From assembly GCF_000266945.1 (NCBI RefSeq), contig NC_018025.1, positions 2,604,001 through 2,668,000 on the forward strand: a stretch of 64,000 nt of DNA. The letters run 5' to 3'. This stretch comes from Desulfomonile tiedjei DSM 6799. Lineage in GTDB: Bacteria; Desulfobacterota; Desulfomonilia; Desulfomonilales; Desulfomonilaceae. Made by a program: the position numbers and the translations under genes. Each line of letters starts with the position of its first letter. Within the stretch, counting starts at the first letter, position 1. The notes beneath the pieces are model-generated. The model saw nothing but the letters and a program-made list of their open reading frames with translations. It was not told the DNA's origin and made no database searches. Shown one piece after another: positions 33,369 to 42,258 of the stretch.

Positions 33369-34116
33369 GAATCACCTCCTTGAAGTGTTTCAATGTTCGA
33401 GTAAGGCGCGACCCGCAAAATGCGTCCGTCTTCCATATGGGCGATGCGGTCGGCGTATTTGTATGTGCGCGGGTCGTGGGTGACGATGATGACAAGACGG
33501 TGGGCGTCACTCGCTGTTGCGCGAAGTATTTCCATGACCTGCCTGCCGGTTTCGGAGTCCAGAGCGGAAGTTGGCTCGTCGCAGACAAGCAGCGACGGCT
33601 CGTGTACCAAAGCGCGAGCGATGGCAACACGCTGCTGCTGTCCGCCGGAAAGACGTGACGGACGCTCGTTCGCCTTTTCATGGAGGCCGACGCGAGAGAG
33701 CATTTCCACGGAGCGAGTCATGGCTTTACCGGATGACACGCCCTGAATGCGGAGCGGGACGGCGACATTCTCCACGACGGTGAGCGTGGGCAGCAGATTG
33801 AACTGTTGGAAAATGAAGCCGACATGACGTGCACGAAATTGTGTGATGCGGGACGGCGACAACTGATGCAGATGGTGGCCGAACAAGGTCACTTCGCCCG
33901 AGTCCGCGTTCAGAGTGCCGCACAGCACGGAGAGTAGCGTCGTCTTACCACAGCCCGAAGGTCCAACGACAAGAGCATTTCGCCCATGTACGCGGTGAAT
34001 TCGACGTGCTTAAGCACCGGCGTGACCTGCTCGCCGTTCCGGAACGATTTGTTCACAGCGGACAGATGCACGGCGGCCTTCAGGTCAGTTGTTTGTGCAC
34101 TCGTGCTCATGCTCAT
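33365..34116 (-). pseudogene. MacB/LolD-type ABC ATPase, frameshifted
   Basis: Two frames make one ATPase. The first (from the ATG at 34116) gives HLSAVNKSFRNGEQVTPVLK and EFTAYMGEMLLS. The second gives GPSGCGKTTLLSVLCGTLN (Walker A), the LSGGQQQRVAIARAL signature and LLVCDEPTSALD (Walker B). One G is missing near 33970 (TTGTCGTTGGACC where TTGGTCGTTGGACC is expected), which breaks the gene just before the P-loop. The start overlaps the permease stop by 4 bases and the end overlaps the adaptor gene by 4, so this was a tight operon. Confidence 0.88.
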
Positions 34117-34257
34117 CCTCGGAACACGATAGCTGGTTCAATACGAGACACGCGCCAGACGCTGAGGATCGCCACTCCCGTGCAAATCAGCGTAATCGCT
34201 ATGAAGACAATCACGGGGATCTGCCAGAGGAGCAGCAAGGGCGCGCGACCTTCCGGC
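34113..34257 (-). pseudogene. 3' fragment of an FtsX/MacB-type permease
   Basis: The last 47 codons of an ABC permease: a hydrophobic segment (LLLLWQIPVIVFIAITLICT), then VSRIEPAIVFRG before the stop, typical of FtsX-like permease ends (…PAxVxR). Homology stops near 34257. The rest of the gene is missing. Confidence 0.7.
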
Positions 34258-34720
34258 AAGACCTTTCGGCCTTCTCCGCTGCGCACCCACTCATCCCGCG
34301 CGTCGACCTTCTCGCCACAGAGGCGCAGAGGCTGTTGAACTTCAAAGTGGAGGCCGATGCACTCCGACGCGATCTGCGCTCATGGCCGGTCGCTTCTCGA
34401 TTCGCTTCAGAACGTATGCAGTCCCGATAGGCGGCTAGCTGGATGGTCTGACCTCATCGGAGGTTACCATTGCGGAGTTGTTATCGAGGCAAGGCTACGC
34501 GACGTGGGATATGGGGGAAGTGGCATCTGGGAAGTGCCGAGGATCGATTTCCAACCAACAAAAATAGAGAGTTGGCATGGATGTTGTCCATCGGAAAAAC
34601 CAGCTAACACAGCTAACAGAATTTGAAACGAGGAGTGATCAAACGAAACCGAATGAGACGAAACGTCGTGAAATTATTGAAGGTGAGTCGCAATTAAGTG
34701 CTATAAGAAGGCCCGACACC
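34258..34720. other. Junction DNA of E4
   Basis: No intact gene. A short plus-strand stretch (34258-34430) keeps a coding-like look (HPLIPRVDLLATEAQRLLNF) and may be a fragment of another gene. The rest holds the AGCTAACA repeats at 34602-34633. Confidence 0.4.
34602..34633. repeat. AGCTAACA direct repeats, right end of E4
   Basis: AGCTAACAC directly followed by AGCTAACAG, then a short tail ending GAAACGAGG. Same order and orientation as at 31959-31993, and about 90 bp from the tRNA fragment. Confidence 0.65.
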
Positions 34721-34760
34721 AATCCCGAATGCAGTGCTCTACCGGCTAAGCCACGTCCCG
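34721..34760 (-). pseudogene. tRNA-Pro 5' half
   Basis: Reading on the minus strand, CGGGACGTGGC starts the acceptor and D arm and the copy runs through GCACTGCATTCGGGATT. It is nearly identical to the 5' half of the tRNA at 31817-31893 (a C/T change and a missing T in the D loop). After the anticodon loop the tRNA sequence stops. It is a detached half left by an integration event. Confidence 0.88.
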
Positions 34761-34879
34761 GCCGCGTAGAGATCGGCCAAATGGGATGTATTGTCAAGGA
34801 GAGGTCAGATGACCATCCCCGTTTCCTCGATTCAGGAAAATTCTAGCTATGCGTTCTCCGCCGCCCCCAAAAACATGCG

Positions 34880-35509
34880 CTAAGGACGCGTAATCACCAG
34901 CCCGCTCAGCAATTCATCGAAATCCGGCTGAAATTCTTCAAGAAGATTTTGAGCCGTATAGGTAATGAGCTGAATACAACCAGCTTTTCCGGTCCAATAT
35001 ATTCCGTAGTATGCAAAAGGAATTCCTTGAATCGAGCCGAGCATTTTCATCTTGAGGAAATTTTGTCCATTCACTCTGACATTTTGTTCGTCAGTTACCT
35101 CAAGGTCCTGGGCCACCTTCTTTCCATTATCAATCGCTATCTTCCGGAGGGTCTCTATCGGCACGGAAATCCTCTCAGCAATAACCATCGCTTGGCCTTC
35201 TTTGGAGGAATTCACGAGTTGATATTCAGCCACAGGATGCCGTGAATTCGGATTCAACGTCCATTTTTCAGGGTTGTACCAGAGTTCGTAGAAACCGGCT
35301 TTCCCTTTAAGAATGCTTGTGGCATTCTTCGTTTTTCTCAATTCCGTACCAGCCGATGATGACTCCTTGTCGGAAGCATACTTCCACGTTCCGTCAGAAT
35401 TCAGGATGACTTTTCGACCTTCGTCGGTGGTGGCAGTCATCGCGTTAGCACAGACAACGCCGGCAGCGAACAGAACTAACATCATCTTGACTATCGAAAA
35501 ATAGCGCAT
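34880..35509 (-). CDS. Hypothetical secreted protein
   Basis: A 209-residue protein with a signal peptide (MRYFSIVKMMLVLFAAGVVC, then ANAM). Near the start is DEGRKVILNSDGTWKYA, a motif seen in many small secreted bacterial proteins. The rest (70-209) is a mixed alpha/beta domain with FYELWYNPEKWTL, QNFLKMKMLGSIQGIPFAYY and a final LLSGLVITRP, reminiscent of PsbP/DUF1795-like folds; this is uncertain. It is the first gene right of the island array. Confidence 0.65.
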   Translation of the reverse strand: MRYFSIVKMMLVLFAAGVVCANAMTATTDEGRKVILNSDGTWKYASDKESSSAGTELRKTKNATSILKGKAGFYELWYNPEKWTLNPNSRHPVAEYQLVNSSKEGQAMVIAERISVPIETLRKIAIDNGKKVAQDLEVTDEQNVRVNGQNFLKMKMLGSIQGIPFAYYGIYWTGKAGCIQLITYTAQNLLEEFQPDFDELLSGLVITRP

Positions 35510-35970
35510 GGTTCCAGCCCCTCTGTAATTAGTCAGAACTGCAGATCTGTCTTCCCGATACTGTCAGACATCAGTTCTCATTGCAGAATTGTCATACGTG
35601 AGCATCCAGCCCCACTGTAGTTATTAGCTATTCCTTTCCCGTTTTCAAGCTCATTCTCAAAGAAAATGCAGTTTCGACATCGTAACGCCTTACATTTGAA
35701 CCGGACACTGTGGCTTGTCAGTTACGAAAGTGCAGAATGGCCTTTCCGAACCGAGCATGTGAATATCTTGAGATTCATCACGCTTTGACAAAAGAAAGAG
35801 GGTAAGGATACCTCCAGCCTCCCGGACTATGAGAAGAAAAGCGAATCAGCACAAGAACAGAACCTTGTGCTAGGATTTTGTAAGGGAGTCGAGACTCCTT
35901 GACTCGCCATCGGCACATTGATTAGGGTCACGTTCGGTAGAGCAATCAACAGGAAAGGGGAATAGTCGTT
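35510..35970. other. Divergent intergenic region
   Basis: A 460-bp gap between the secreted-protein gene (minus) and the HMA-like gene (plus). No gene or clear repeat seen. An AGGAAAGGGG stretch precedes the ATG at 35971. Confidence 0.4.
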
Positions 35971-36333
35971 ATGGAGTCTGTCAACATACCGGAAGAGGCT
36001 CAAGATGTGATAGAGCGTCTCCTCAAATTGGCGCATCTGATCGAGATGAGCGATCACACTGCCGGGAAAATTGTGACGACGACTTCTTTTTCAAATCTTC
36101 CCAAAGTCATGTCAATCCTCCAGGACGTTGATATCGATAAAGGATTGAGGCTCATCCCAGGCCTAAAGGGATATAGGATCAGCGTCTGGTCGAGAACTGC
36201 AACGATCAGCTATGACCCTGCCATTTTACTGCCCCGTTTTTGGGAACAGTTCTTTCAAATTAGAAGAAATCCTTCCATGGAGAAGAATGTTCGAGAGAAC
36301 TTCCGGGCGCTCTTTGTAAATCGATCCTGCTGA
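35971..36333 (+). CDS. Small HMA-like domain protein
   Basis: A 120-residue soluble protein. The region LRLIPGLKGYRISVWSRTAT followed by ISYDPAILLPRFWEQFF resembles heavy-metal-associated (HMA_2-like) domains, in which a strand ending in YDP precedes the last helix. The CxxC metal motif is absent, so metal binding is unlikely. It has an N-terminal helical extension. AGGAAAGGGG precedes the ATG. It is a single gene with unknown role. Confidence 0.5.
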   Translation: MESVNIPEEAQDVIERLLKLAHLIEMSDHTAGKIVTTTSFSNLPKVMSILQDVDIDKGLRLIPGLKGYRISVWSRTATISYDPAILLPRFWEQFFQIRRNPSMEKNVRENFRALFVNRSC

Positions 36334-36407
36334 AAATTCGGATAGTCCAATCAGTGCCGAGCACAGGCCGTCTGCCGATAGGTAGAGATCGTCCGTCCTC
36401 CAAAAAA

Positions 36408-36440
36408 GAGAGTGGCAGAAGAAAGTGCTCTGCCACTCTC
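36408..36440 (-). terminator. Rho-independent terminator (minus strand)
   Basis: A 12-bp perfect stem, GAGAGTGGCAGA and TCTGCCACTCTC, with a 9-nt loop. On the minus strand it is followed by TTTTTT (36407-36402). It would stop transcripts coming from the methyltransferase gene on the right. Confidence 0.85.
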
Positions 36441-37055
36441 GAATTCGAGGCCGCATGGACAGAAAACCCTGATCCGTGCACCGAAACTCGAAGCGTTTAC
36501 TGCGTGTTGGAATTGGTTATGTATTGGGTAGAAATAAATTCAGGTGAGGCGACACTGTAATAATTAAAAGATTCGATATGCGAAATCGTAGCAATTTCTG
36601 TGGTGAATCAATTTTACAATTCGGGGGTCTGTACCAATAACCCTCTGTATCAATATCCTCCCCTTGGTCTTTTCGCCGAGACCCTCACCCCATTGAACTG
36701 CGTCGCCCCACTAGTTTCTTTACACTAAGCAAACACAATGCCAACATTAAGATAACCTATGGTTACAGTAGTTTATGTAAATATGAATGGTTTCATCCTG
36801 TGGGTGTGGGCGAAAAACAACCGTAATCCCCATTCCCTGTTTTTCGGCTTAGAAACCTATCTTGATGTTAATTCATTAAGAATAGTCGATTTTTTGTTCT
36901 GTCTGTTTACTGATTGTTGTGTGGGAAAAAAACCCGAAGTGCGAAATTGACCGGGCAAAAAAGACTTGTGAAACAGCCAATTACATGAGTTGACACAACA
37001 CCGGCCTGTTAGTTCCAAGGTTTTCAAGACTTTGACCATAATTCGTTTTGTTGAA
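36441..37055. other. Intergenic, no gene seen
   Basis: AT-rich 600-bp gap between the terminator and the methyltransferase stop. Only short incoherent frames are present. It is probably the 3' untranslated trailer. Confidence 0.4.
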
Positions 37056-37667
37056 TCAGCGATTCCGAGTGGCTGAAAGCAGATATCCAAGTTCATCGTC
37101 CCGGAGCATGTCGATGCTCATCCCCGCAGCTCGGAAAAGATTGCGCATTTCCGTTTCTGCCGGGAGCATATCATGCAACACCGATACATCGGCTTTGCGG
37201 TGAAGATCGTTGATACCGGCCGAATTCATGAAGTGAAAGACAATGAATCTTCCTCCTTTCTTCAGAGCGGTTGCAAGACACCGAAGCGCAGCGGGTTTGT
37301 CATCAAAATGGGGGAATACATTGTGACAGAGCACAATGTCATAGTCCTCCGGAGCAAACGGATATGCTTCAACAGGTTCCAGGAGGAGCAACACATTTTC
37401 TCGTGTGCGCATGCGTCGCAGAGCTGCTTCTCTCATTTCCCGGCTGATCTCGAATCCGAGAACCATGCCCGTCGGTCCGACAGCTTGGGCGAGAATGGCA
37501 GTCAGTCTCCCTGTACCGCAACCCGGTTCAATGACGCGGTGTCCCCGACGGAGGTCTGCATACGCCAGCATTCGGTTTATTTTTGCAATCTCTTCCGCCC
37601 CATAGTCCGAGGCAGCCCAGGCTTCATTCACCTGGGAATCAAAGAATTCCGCTTTTGCTCTGTTCAT
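37056..37667 (-). CDS. SAM-dependent methyltransferase
   Basis: A 203-residue class I methyltransferase; the ATG at 37667 has GAGGAGAG 8 nt upstream. Motif I is VIEPGCGTGRLTAILAQAVG (residues 45-64), followed by VLGFEISREMREAALRRM and the DIVLCHNVFPHF acidic/aromatic motif. It lacks the family-specific parts of UbiE or CobL-like enzymes, so the substrate is not clear. It lies 30 bp behind the porin gene on the same strand and may share its transcript. Confidence 0.82.
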   Translation of the reverse strand: MNRAKAEFFDSQVNEAWAASDYGAEEIAKINRMLAYADLRRGHRVIEPGCGTGRLTAILAQAVGPTGMVLGFEISREMREAALRRMRTRENVLLLLEPVEAYPFAPEDYDIVLCHNVFPHFDDKPAALRCLATALKKGGRFIVFHFMNSAGINDLHRKADVSVLHDMLPAETEMRNLFRAAGMSIDMLRDDELGYLLSATRNR

Positions 37668-37696
37668 GAGAAAACTCTCCTCAAAGATGCTATGCT

Positions 37697-39400
37697 CTAA
37701 AAATCCACTGTCAGGGAGACACATCCCCCAAGAATGGGGTCTATAGTACGGTCGGGATTTGTGCCGAAAGGATAAGCAGGGGTAGAGTCCGTCTGAGTGT
37801 CCCATCCGGGAATGCTTCTGTCAATCGAAGCATATTTGAACCATTTTCCCGGCTGCCAATAAGATATCAGTCCTCCCAGCGTATAGCGTTCCAGCAGCTT
37901 CCAATCAAAACCGGTCGTGACTTCCCAGCCCAGGGCTGTATCGGGAATATTTGGCGCGTTCCTGTGCTGTTTATAGGTAAGGACAGGAGTCCATGTTACT
38001 GTATCTACGAGCGTCCCGGCGGCATTCACGGTTCTCACTGCTGTGGCTGTCTGATTGGGTCTCAAGTATCCCCACCCGTAGCCGTGGGACGACCGTTCAG
38101 CCCAGAGAAAAGAGCTGAAAACATTCAAGTTGGCCGCAACCGAATAATCTACTCGAGAAGCAAGCACCCAGGCTGCATTGATATAGCCGTCTCCATTCAC
38201 GTTAAATGCATTCACACCGGAACCGTAGGCATAACCGAGCAAATAGCTGTAAGGACGAAACACGTCATATGCTCCTTGACCTGCACCCTGGGTGTACGGT
38301 TGCTTGTTTATCAGTGCGCCTCCGCGCCGATCCGGGCCGGGCATAAAAGCATAGAGGAAACTCACCTTCGTCGGACCTGCCATGATTCCTGTTTCGGCCA
38401 TGTATCTCCACGATTCCTTATATCTTGGGCCCGGAAGTGCCGTCACAAGGGTGTCGATGATTTCATTATAGTAGGCCAACTCGGTATTAAAAAAGAAGCG
38501 TCCGTTATTGTATTTAAGATAGAACGTGCCCAGATTCAGCAGTACGTCATATGGATAAAAGGTGTTGCGGGTAGCCGCTCCCGTGGGAGGAACCGTGACT
38601 ATCAACCCCTGTGATTCCTTGCCCGCATGCCATCGCATGCCGGCCCAGAAGATTCCTATATCGACGGGACCATTCTGATAGTTCGCAAAGACCCGCACTG
38701 AAAGCTGTCTCAGATTGTTTTTATCGAGAATGTTGAAGAAATTGTACCGGGAGTTCAGTTCATAATCAGGCTGCAAGAGCCACTGAGGTCTTAGAGCCAA
38801 GCTGAGACGGAGCGGACCGTAAGGCGCTATCAGGGCGAGCCCTTCAGTCGTATTATTGCTGTACCCATTGAATTGAAGACCTGTTCCAAAAGCTTCCGGC
38901 CTCTTACCGACCGCGATTTGACCGAGAGGCGTCTGCGCGACTACCCACCACATGGTCCATTGCCCATCGGAGGTTGCCACATTAGTGCCTGGCTTGGTAT
39001 TAGTCAAATAATCGGAATTGTTGGGGTCGCCGTACGCACCAAGGCGGTACTTGCCTCTGAAGCGTATAGCTTTGGTAACGGTGAATTGGGGCCACAGTTC
39101 AAGATTCTGATAAGCCTTAACAGCGTCGGATCCAGCAGCAAAGTCGTTTCCTTGCCGTCCGATCTGCCGACCGACCCAGGCATTGACTGCAGTATAATCC
39201 CCAGCAGATAGACCTCCAACGCCGACACTTCTATCTACATTGAACTGGCCGAAGAATCCCTGGTTTCCCTGCTGACCGTAGTATTCATACACATAGTTGA
39301 ACCCGCCGTCCATGGAGAATTCCCAGGCCGAAGCCGGAGAGGAAACGAACGACACGAGGACGATACAAATGAGAACAATGGAAGACCGTACGAAAGGCAT
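37697..39400 (-). CDS. Outer-membrane porin-like beta-barrel protein
   Basis: A 567-residue protein with a signal peptide (MPFVRSSIVLICIVLVSFVS then SPASAWEF). It is rich in alternating aromatic/polar beta strands (FTVTKAIRFRGKYRLGAYGD, then WRYMAETGIMAGPTKVSFLY). The C-terminal residue is phenylalanine (CVSLTVDF), as required for BAM insertion. It resembles large porins of sulfate-reducing and syntrophic deltaproteobacteria. No substrate is evident. Confidence 0.8.
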   Translation of the reverse strand: MPFVRSSIVLICIVLVSFVSSPASAWEFSMDGGFNYVYEYYGQQGNQGFFGQFNVDRSVGVGGLSAGDYTAVNAWVGRQIGRQGNDFAAGSDAVKAYQNLELWPQFTVTKAIRFRGKYRLGAYGDPNNSDYLTNTKPGTNVATSDGQWTMWWVVAQTPLGQIAVGKRPEAFGTGLQFNGYSNNTTEGLALIAPYGPLRLSLALRPQWLLQPDYELNSRYNFFNILDKNNLRQLSVRVFANYQNGPVDIGIFWAGMRWHAGKESQGLIVTVPPTGAATRNTFYPYDVLLNLGTFYLKYNNGRFFFNTELAYYNEIIDTLVTALPGPRYKESWRYMAETGIMAGPTKVSFLYAFMPGPDRRGGALINKQPYTQGAGQGAYDVFRPYSYLLGYAYGSGVNAFNVNGDGYINAAWVLASRVDYSVAANLNVFSSFLWAERSSHGYGWGYLRPNQTATAVRTVNAAGTLVDTVTWTPVLTYKQHRNAPNIPDTALGWEVTTGFDWKLLERYTLGGLISYWQPGKWFKYASIDRSIPGWDTQTDSTPAYPFGTNPDRTIDPILGGCVSLTVDF

Positions 39401-39700
39401 ACCTCACCCTCCCTCCAAATTGCCAAATCCTGCTGCGGTTCTGACAAAGTGCACCGCCATGGATGGCTACAAAAAATTAAATCATGACATAGAATGCTAC
39501 GGCAGAAGAATACGTAGCACTATCAAAAATGTCAAGTGTTTTCCATCCGGAAATGTGCTGATTATGTCAGGGATGTCATCCTTGAGCTGCAGGCGATCCG
39601 ATCGGGCAATGCGCCATTGATGGCCAAACCGGTTTGTAACATATATAACAACCTTGTTTATTGATTTTTGGTTAGTCCCAGTTAAGACGGGCACAATGTC

Positions 39701-39729
39701 TTGACAGAGAATAGTTGCTCCACTATGAT
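39701..39729 (+). promoter_or_regulatory. Sigma-70 promoter of the cytochrome gene
   Basis: TTGACA at 39701-39706, a 17-bp spacer, then TATGAT at 39724-39729. It lies 125 bp before the GTG start of the diheme cytochrome. Consensus quality is high. Confidence 0.75.
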
Positions 39730-39853
39730 CAGAAATAGGAAGTATTCCTAACAACTGCTATGCAGTGCTTGCATAGGAGCTCATCTTCCGAAATCCTGGA
39801 AGAGAGGGCATTAGTAACTAACCCGACAAACAATTGGAAAAGGAGGTACTTTA

Positions 39854-41254
39854 GTGAAATTCGTACGACCCAAGTTAATCTTTGTTATGGCCTGCTGCAT
39901 GATTGTGGCTCTTGCTGGATTGATCTATGCTGAATCCAAGAAGGTCCCAAGCAGTTATTCTCCGGTTGTCATCACTGAGCCCTTTGATTCGATTATGACT
40001 CGGATGAAGGCAGCCAAACCTGAAATCGAGAAGAAACATACCGACCTGCTCAGTTCTCGTTACGATCTCAGCAATAAGCCGGCCCAGGGCGTTACTATGT
40101 CCCGGGGGAAGGCAATACAGGAAGGCGTGCGAGTCAAGCTTCCTCAGGGCGGCGTTACATGGGAGCAGCTCGCTGCCATGACACCCGAGCAGATTAAAGA
40201 AAAGAATGTATGGCCTGAAGGCTTCTATCCGCTTCCTCATCCGAATCATCCTGAAGGCGGCATGGTCTTCCCGAAGACGCACATAGAGGAAATCAAGAAA
40301 CAGGAGCAAAGAGACCTCACGCGCTTCGACCTGGATTTCGACCTGCCGGACCACGTTTTGCCGGAATCTCCTGCTGCAATCTTTTTGACAACAAGACCGG
40401 ACCTTGGGGACGTTTCCAAGGGTAAACTGGTGACCATCGACAATTACTTCGAGCTATTTAACGGAATTCTTAACCCCAAACAGCTTGAGGGTCTCAGACT
40501 TCTTGTTACTCCATTTCCTCAGCAGCAGTTCAACCAGACGGACGATCGTCGTTCCGAAAAGCCTTCTCGTGGAGTCACCTGTTTTGATTGTCACGCAAAC
40601 GGGCATACGAACGGGGCTACTCACCTGGTGGGTGACATTCGACCCCAGGAATTTCGCCATCGACTCGACACTCCTACACTGCGAGGAGTCAACATTCAGC
40701 GTTTGTTCGGTTCTCAACGCGCCCTGAAGAGTGTCGAGGATTTCACTGAATTCGAACAGCGTGCGGCCTATTTCGACGGCGATCCTGTCATAGCAACCAA
40801 GAAAGGCGTCAACGTTCTGGAGCGGGGCAGTCAGGTGCATTTCATGGCTGAATTCCAGGAGCTTCTTGACTTTCCACCTGCCCCCAAGTTGGATATCTAT
40901 GGGAAACTCGATCCCCAAAAGGCATCCGAGCTCGAACTAAAGGGTCAGGAAGTGTTTTTCGGAAAAGCCAAATGCGCAGTGTGTCATCCTGCCCCTTACT
41001 ATACGGATAACCTCATGCACAATCTGAAAGCCGAGCGATTCTTCAAACCGAAAATGATAAACGGAAGAATGGCTTCCGCTGACGGACCGATCAAGACCTT
41101 TCCCCTCAGAGGCATCAAAGAGTCGCCTCCGTATCTTCATGACGGCAGGTTGATCACACTTGAAGACACAGTAGAATTTTTCAACCTCATTCAGGGTCTC
41201 AACTTGAATGCAGACGAGAAAAAGGCTCTCGTTGCCTTCATGAGGGCGCTGTAA
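39854..41254 (+). CDS. Diheme c-type cytochrome, cytochrome-c-peroxidase/MauG-like
   Basis: A 466-residue exported protein with a GTG start and AAGGAGG 7 nt upstream. A signal peptide runs to residue 26 (LIYAES). Two heme-binding CxxCH motifs are seen: C243-F-D-C-H247 and C374-A-V-C-H378. The C-terminal half has SPPYLHDGRLITLEDTVEFF followed by LNLNADEKKALVAFMRAL, the end motif of the diheme peroxidase/MauG family. It is probably a periplasmic electron-transfer or peroxidase-like protein. The redox regulator at 41422 follows, so a peroxide response is plausible. Confidence 0.88.
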   Translation: MKFVRPKLIFVMACCMIVALAGLIYAESKKVPSSYSPVVITEPFDSIMTRMKAAKPEIEKKHTDLLSSRYDLSNKPAQGVTMSRGKAIQEGVRVKLPQGGVTWEQLAAMTPEQIKEKNVWPEGFYPLPHPNHPEGGMVFPKTHIEEIKKQEQRDLTRFDLDFDLPDHVLPESPAAIFLTTRPDLGDVSKGKLVTIDNYFELFNGILNPKQLEGLRLLVTPFPQQQFNQTDDRRSEKPSRGVTCFDCHANGHTNGATHLVGDIRPQEFRHRLDTPTLRGVNIQRLFGSQRALKSVEDFTEFEQRAAYFDGDPVIATKKGVNVLERGSQVHFMAEFQELLDFPPAPKLDIYGKLDPQKASELELKGQEVFFGKAKCAVCHPAPYYTDNLMHNLKAERFFKPKMINGRMASADGPIKTFPLRGIKESPPYLHDGRLITLEDTVEFFNLIQGLNLNADEKKALVAFMRAL

Positions 41255-41304
41255 ACCCATAAACGTTCGGCAGGATCGGTGCCAACCTGCTGTCACAGCC
41301 CATC

Positions 41305-41339
41305 ATCCTTCAGAGGTCGTTTGAACACCTCTGAAGGAT
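41305..41339 (+). terminator. Terminator-like hairpin after the cytochrome
   Basis: A 13-bp stem, ATCCTTCAGAGGT and ACCTCTGAAGGAT, with a 9-nt loop. The tail CTTCATTTCG is only weakly U-rich. It lies 50 bp after the cytochrome stop. Confidence 0.7.
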
Positions 41340-41421
41340 CTTCATTTCGAACTGCCGGGGAACCAGGAACTTTTCGCGAATTGAGGCTACAGAACGTGAA
41401 GTACTTACAAGGATTTCTTCA

Positions 41422-41907
41422 GTGAAACAGTCCAGAAATCAAAAAATTGAGATGTTTCGCACTGTTTGTAAAGAGCACGCTATCAAAGTTACGCCTCAGC
41501 GCCTTGAGATTTTCCTTGAAGTTATTTCTGCCAACGATCATCCCTCGGCTGAAGAGATATTCAGACGTGTACAAAAAAGACTGCCTACTGTTTCACTCGA
41601 TACGGTGTACAGAACGCTCAGCACGTTTGATGAGCAAGGATTGATCGCCAAAGTTCATTTTCTTGATGACAAAACGCGGTTTGACCCGAATACTCAGCAA
41701 CATCATCACATGAGCTGTATCAAATGCGGCAGTATTACGGATTTCGTATGGCCGGAAATTGACGCGATGTCCCTCCCTTCCGAAGTAGAGGGATGGGGTA
41801 AAGTGAGCGACCGACACGTGCTCGTTCGTGGAGTATGCTCACGCTGTGCGGATAAAATCGATCGCGGAGACGGCAAAGATGCTGATACCAGTCCCAACGA
41901 TTCATAA
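41422..41907 (+). CDS. Fur-family regulator, PerR-like
   Basis: A 161-residue Fur-family repressor with a GTG start. The winged helix reads HAIKVTPQRLEIFLEVISAN and DTVYRTLSTFDEQGLIAKV. Metal sites: the H94-H95-H96 run, C99/C102 (CIKC) and C139/C142 (CSRC) forming the structural zinc. The layout (a D preceding the HHH run, two CxxC pairs) is that of PerR-type peroxide sensors. It is a good candidate to control the cytochrome upstream and the iron importer at 45131. An acidic tail follows the second CxxC. Confidence 0.85.
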   Translation: MKQSRNQKIEMFRTVCKEHAIKVTPQRLEIFLEVISANDHPSAEEIFRRVQKRLPTVSLDTVYRTLSTFDEQGLIAKVHFLDDKTRFDPNTQQHHHMSCIKCGSITDFVWPEIDAMSLPSEVEGWGKVSDRHVLVRGVCSRCADKIDRGDGKDADTSPNDS

Positions 41908-42246
41908 ATTGCGTACAGATATTGTTGATTAGACAGATATTGTTGCTCCATTATTGCCGGCCTGCAAGCCGATTACAAAAAAGGACGGTCATTTCAGGTA
42001 AGTAGTTTTCTTCAATATTCCTTAGTCTTATACGAATTGTCCGAAAGAGTGCCGATTGACAAAAGCATTGGTAGGTGCCGGCCTCCATGTCGGCGGATGT
42101 TCAAAATAATCAATTGTGTCAATAGAATAGACCGAAAGAGACACCGACCGTGCTTATATCTTGACTTCGAGTGTGAGACGAGCATCAGAATTTTAAACAA
42201 TTACTCTAACGCACATGAGTTCACTACAATCTGAAGTTGTTCTGAA
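41908..42246. other. Intergenic with REP-like repeat
   Basis: A 340-bp gap. It holds a repeat GGTAGGTGCCGGCCTCCATG at about 42069-42088, also found at 54340 and 58977-59058. No gene recognised. Confidence 0.5.
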
Positions 42247-42258
42247 ATGGAGGTTTCC

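Larger units (their letters stand above)
31817..34760. mobile_element. Decayed element E4 on the 5' side of the tRNA
   Basis: Between the intact tRNA-Pro and a detached tRNA-Pro 5' half at 34721-34760. AGCTAACA direct repeats lie inside both ends (31959 and 34602). The content is an ABC-efflux operon remnant (permease 3' end, frameshifted ATPase, membrane fusion gene) whose base composition looks richer in GC than its surroundings. No integrase remains. I infer an old insertion that replaced the 5' half of the tRNA. Confidence 0.55.

Noticed and set aside
34721-34760. Second functional tRNA-Pro gene
   Set aside because: Only the 5' half is present. After the anticodon loop the sequence cannot form the anticodon 3' strand, T arm or acceptor.
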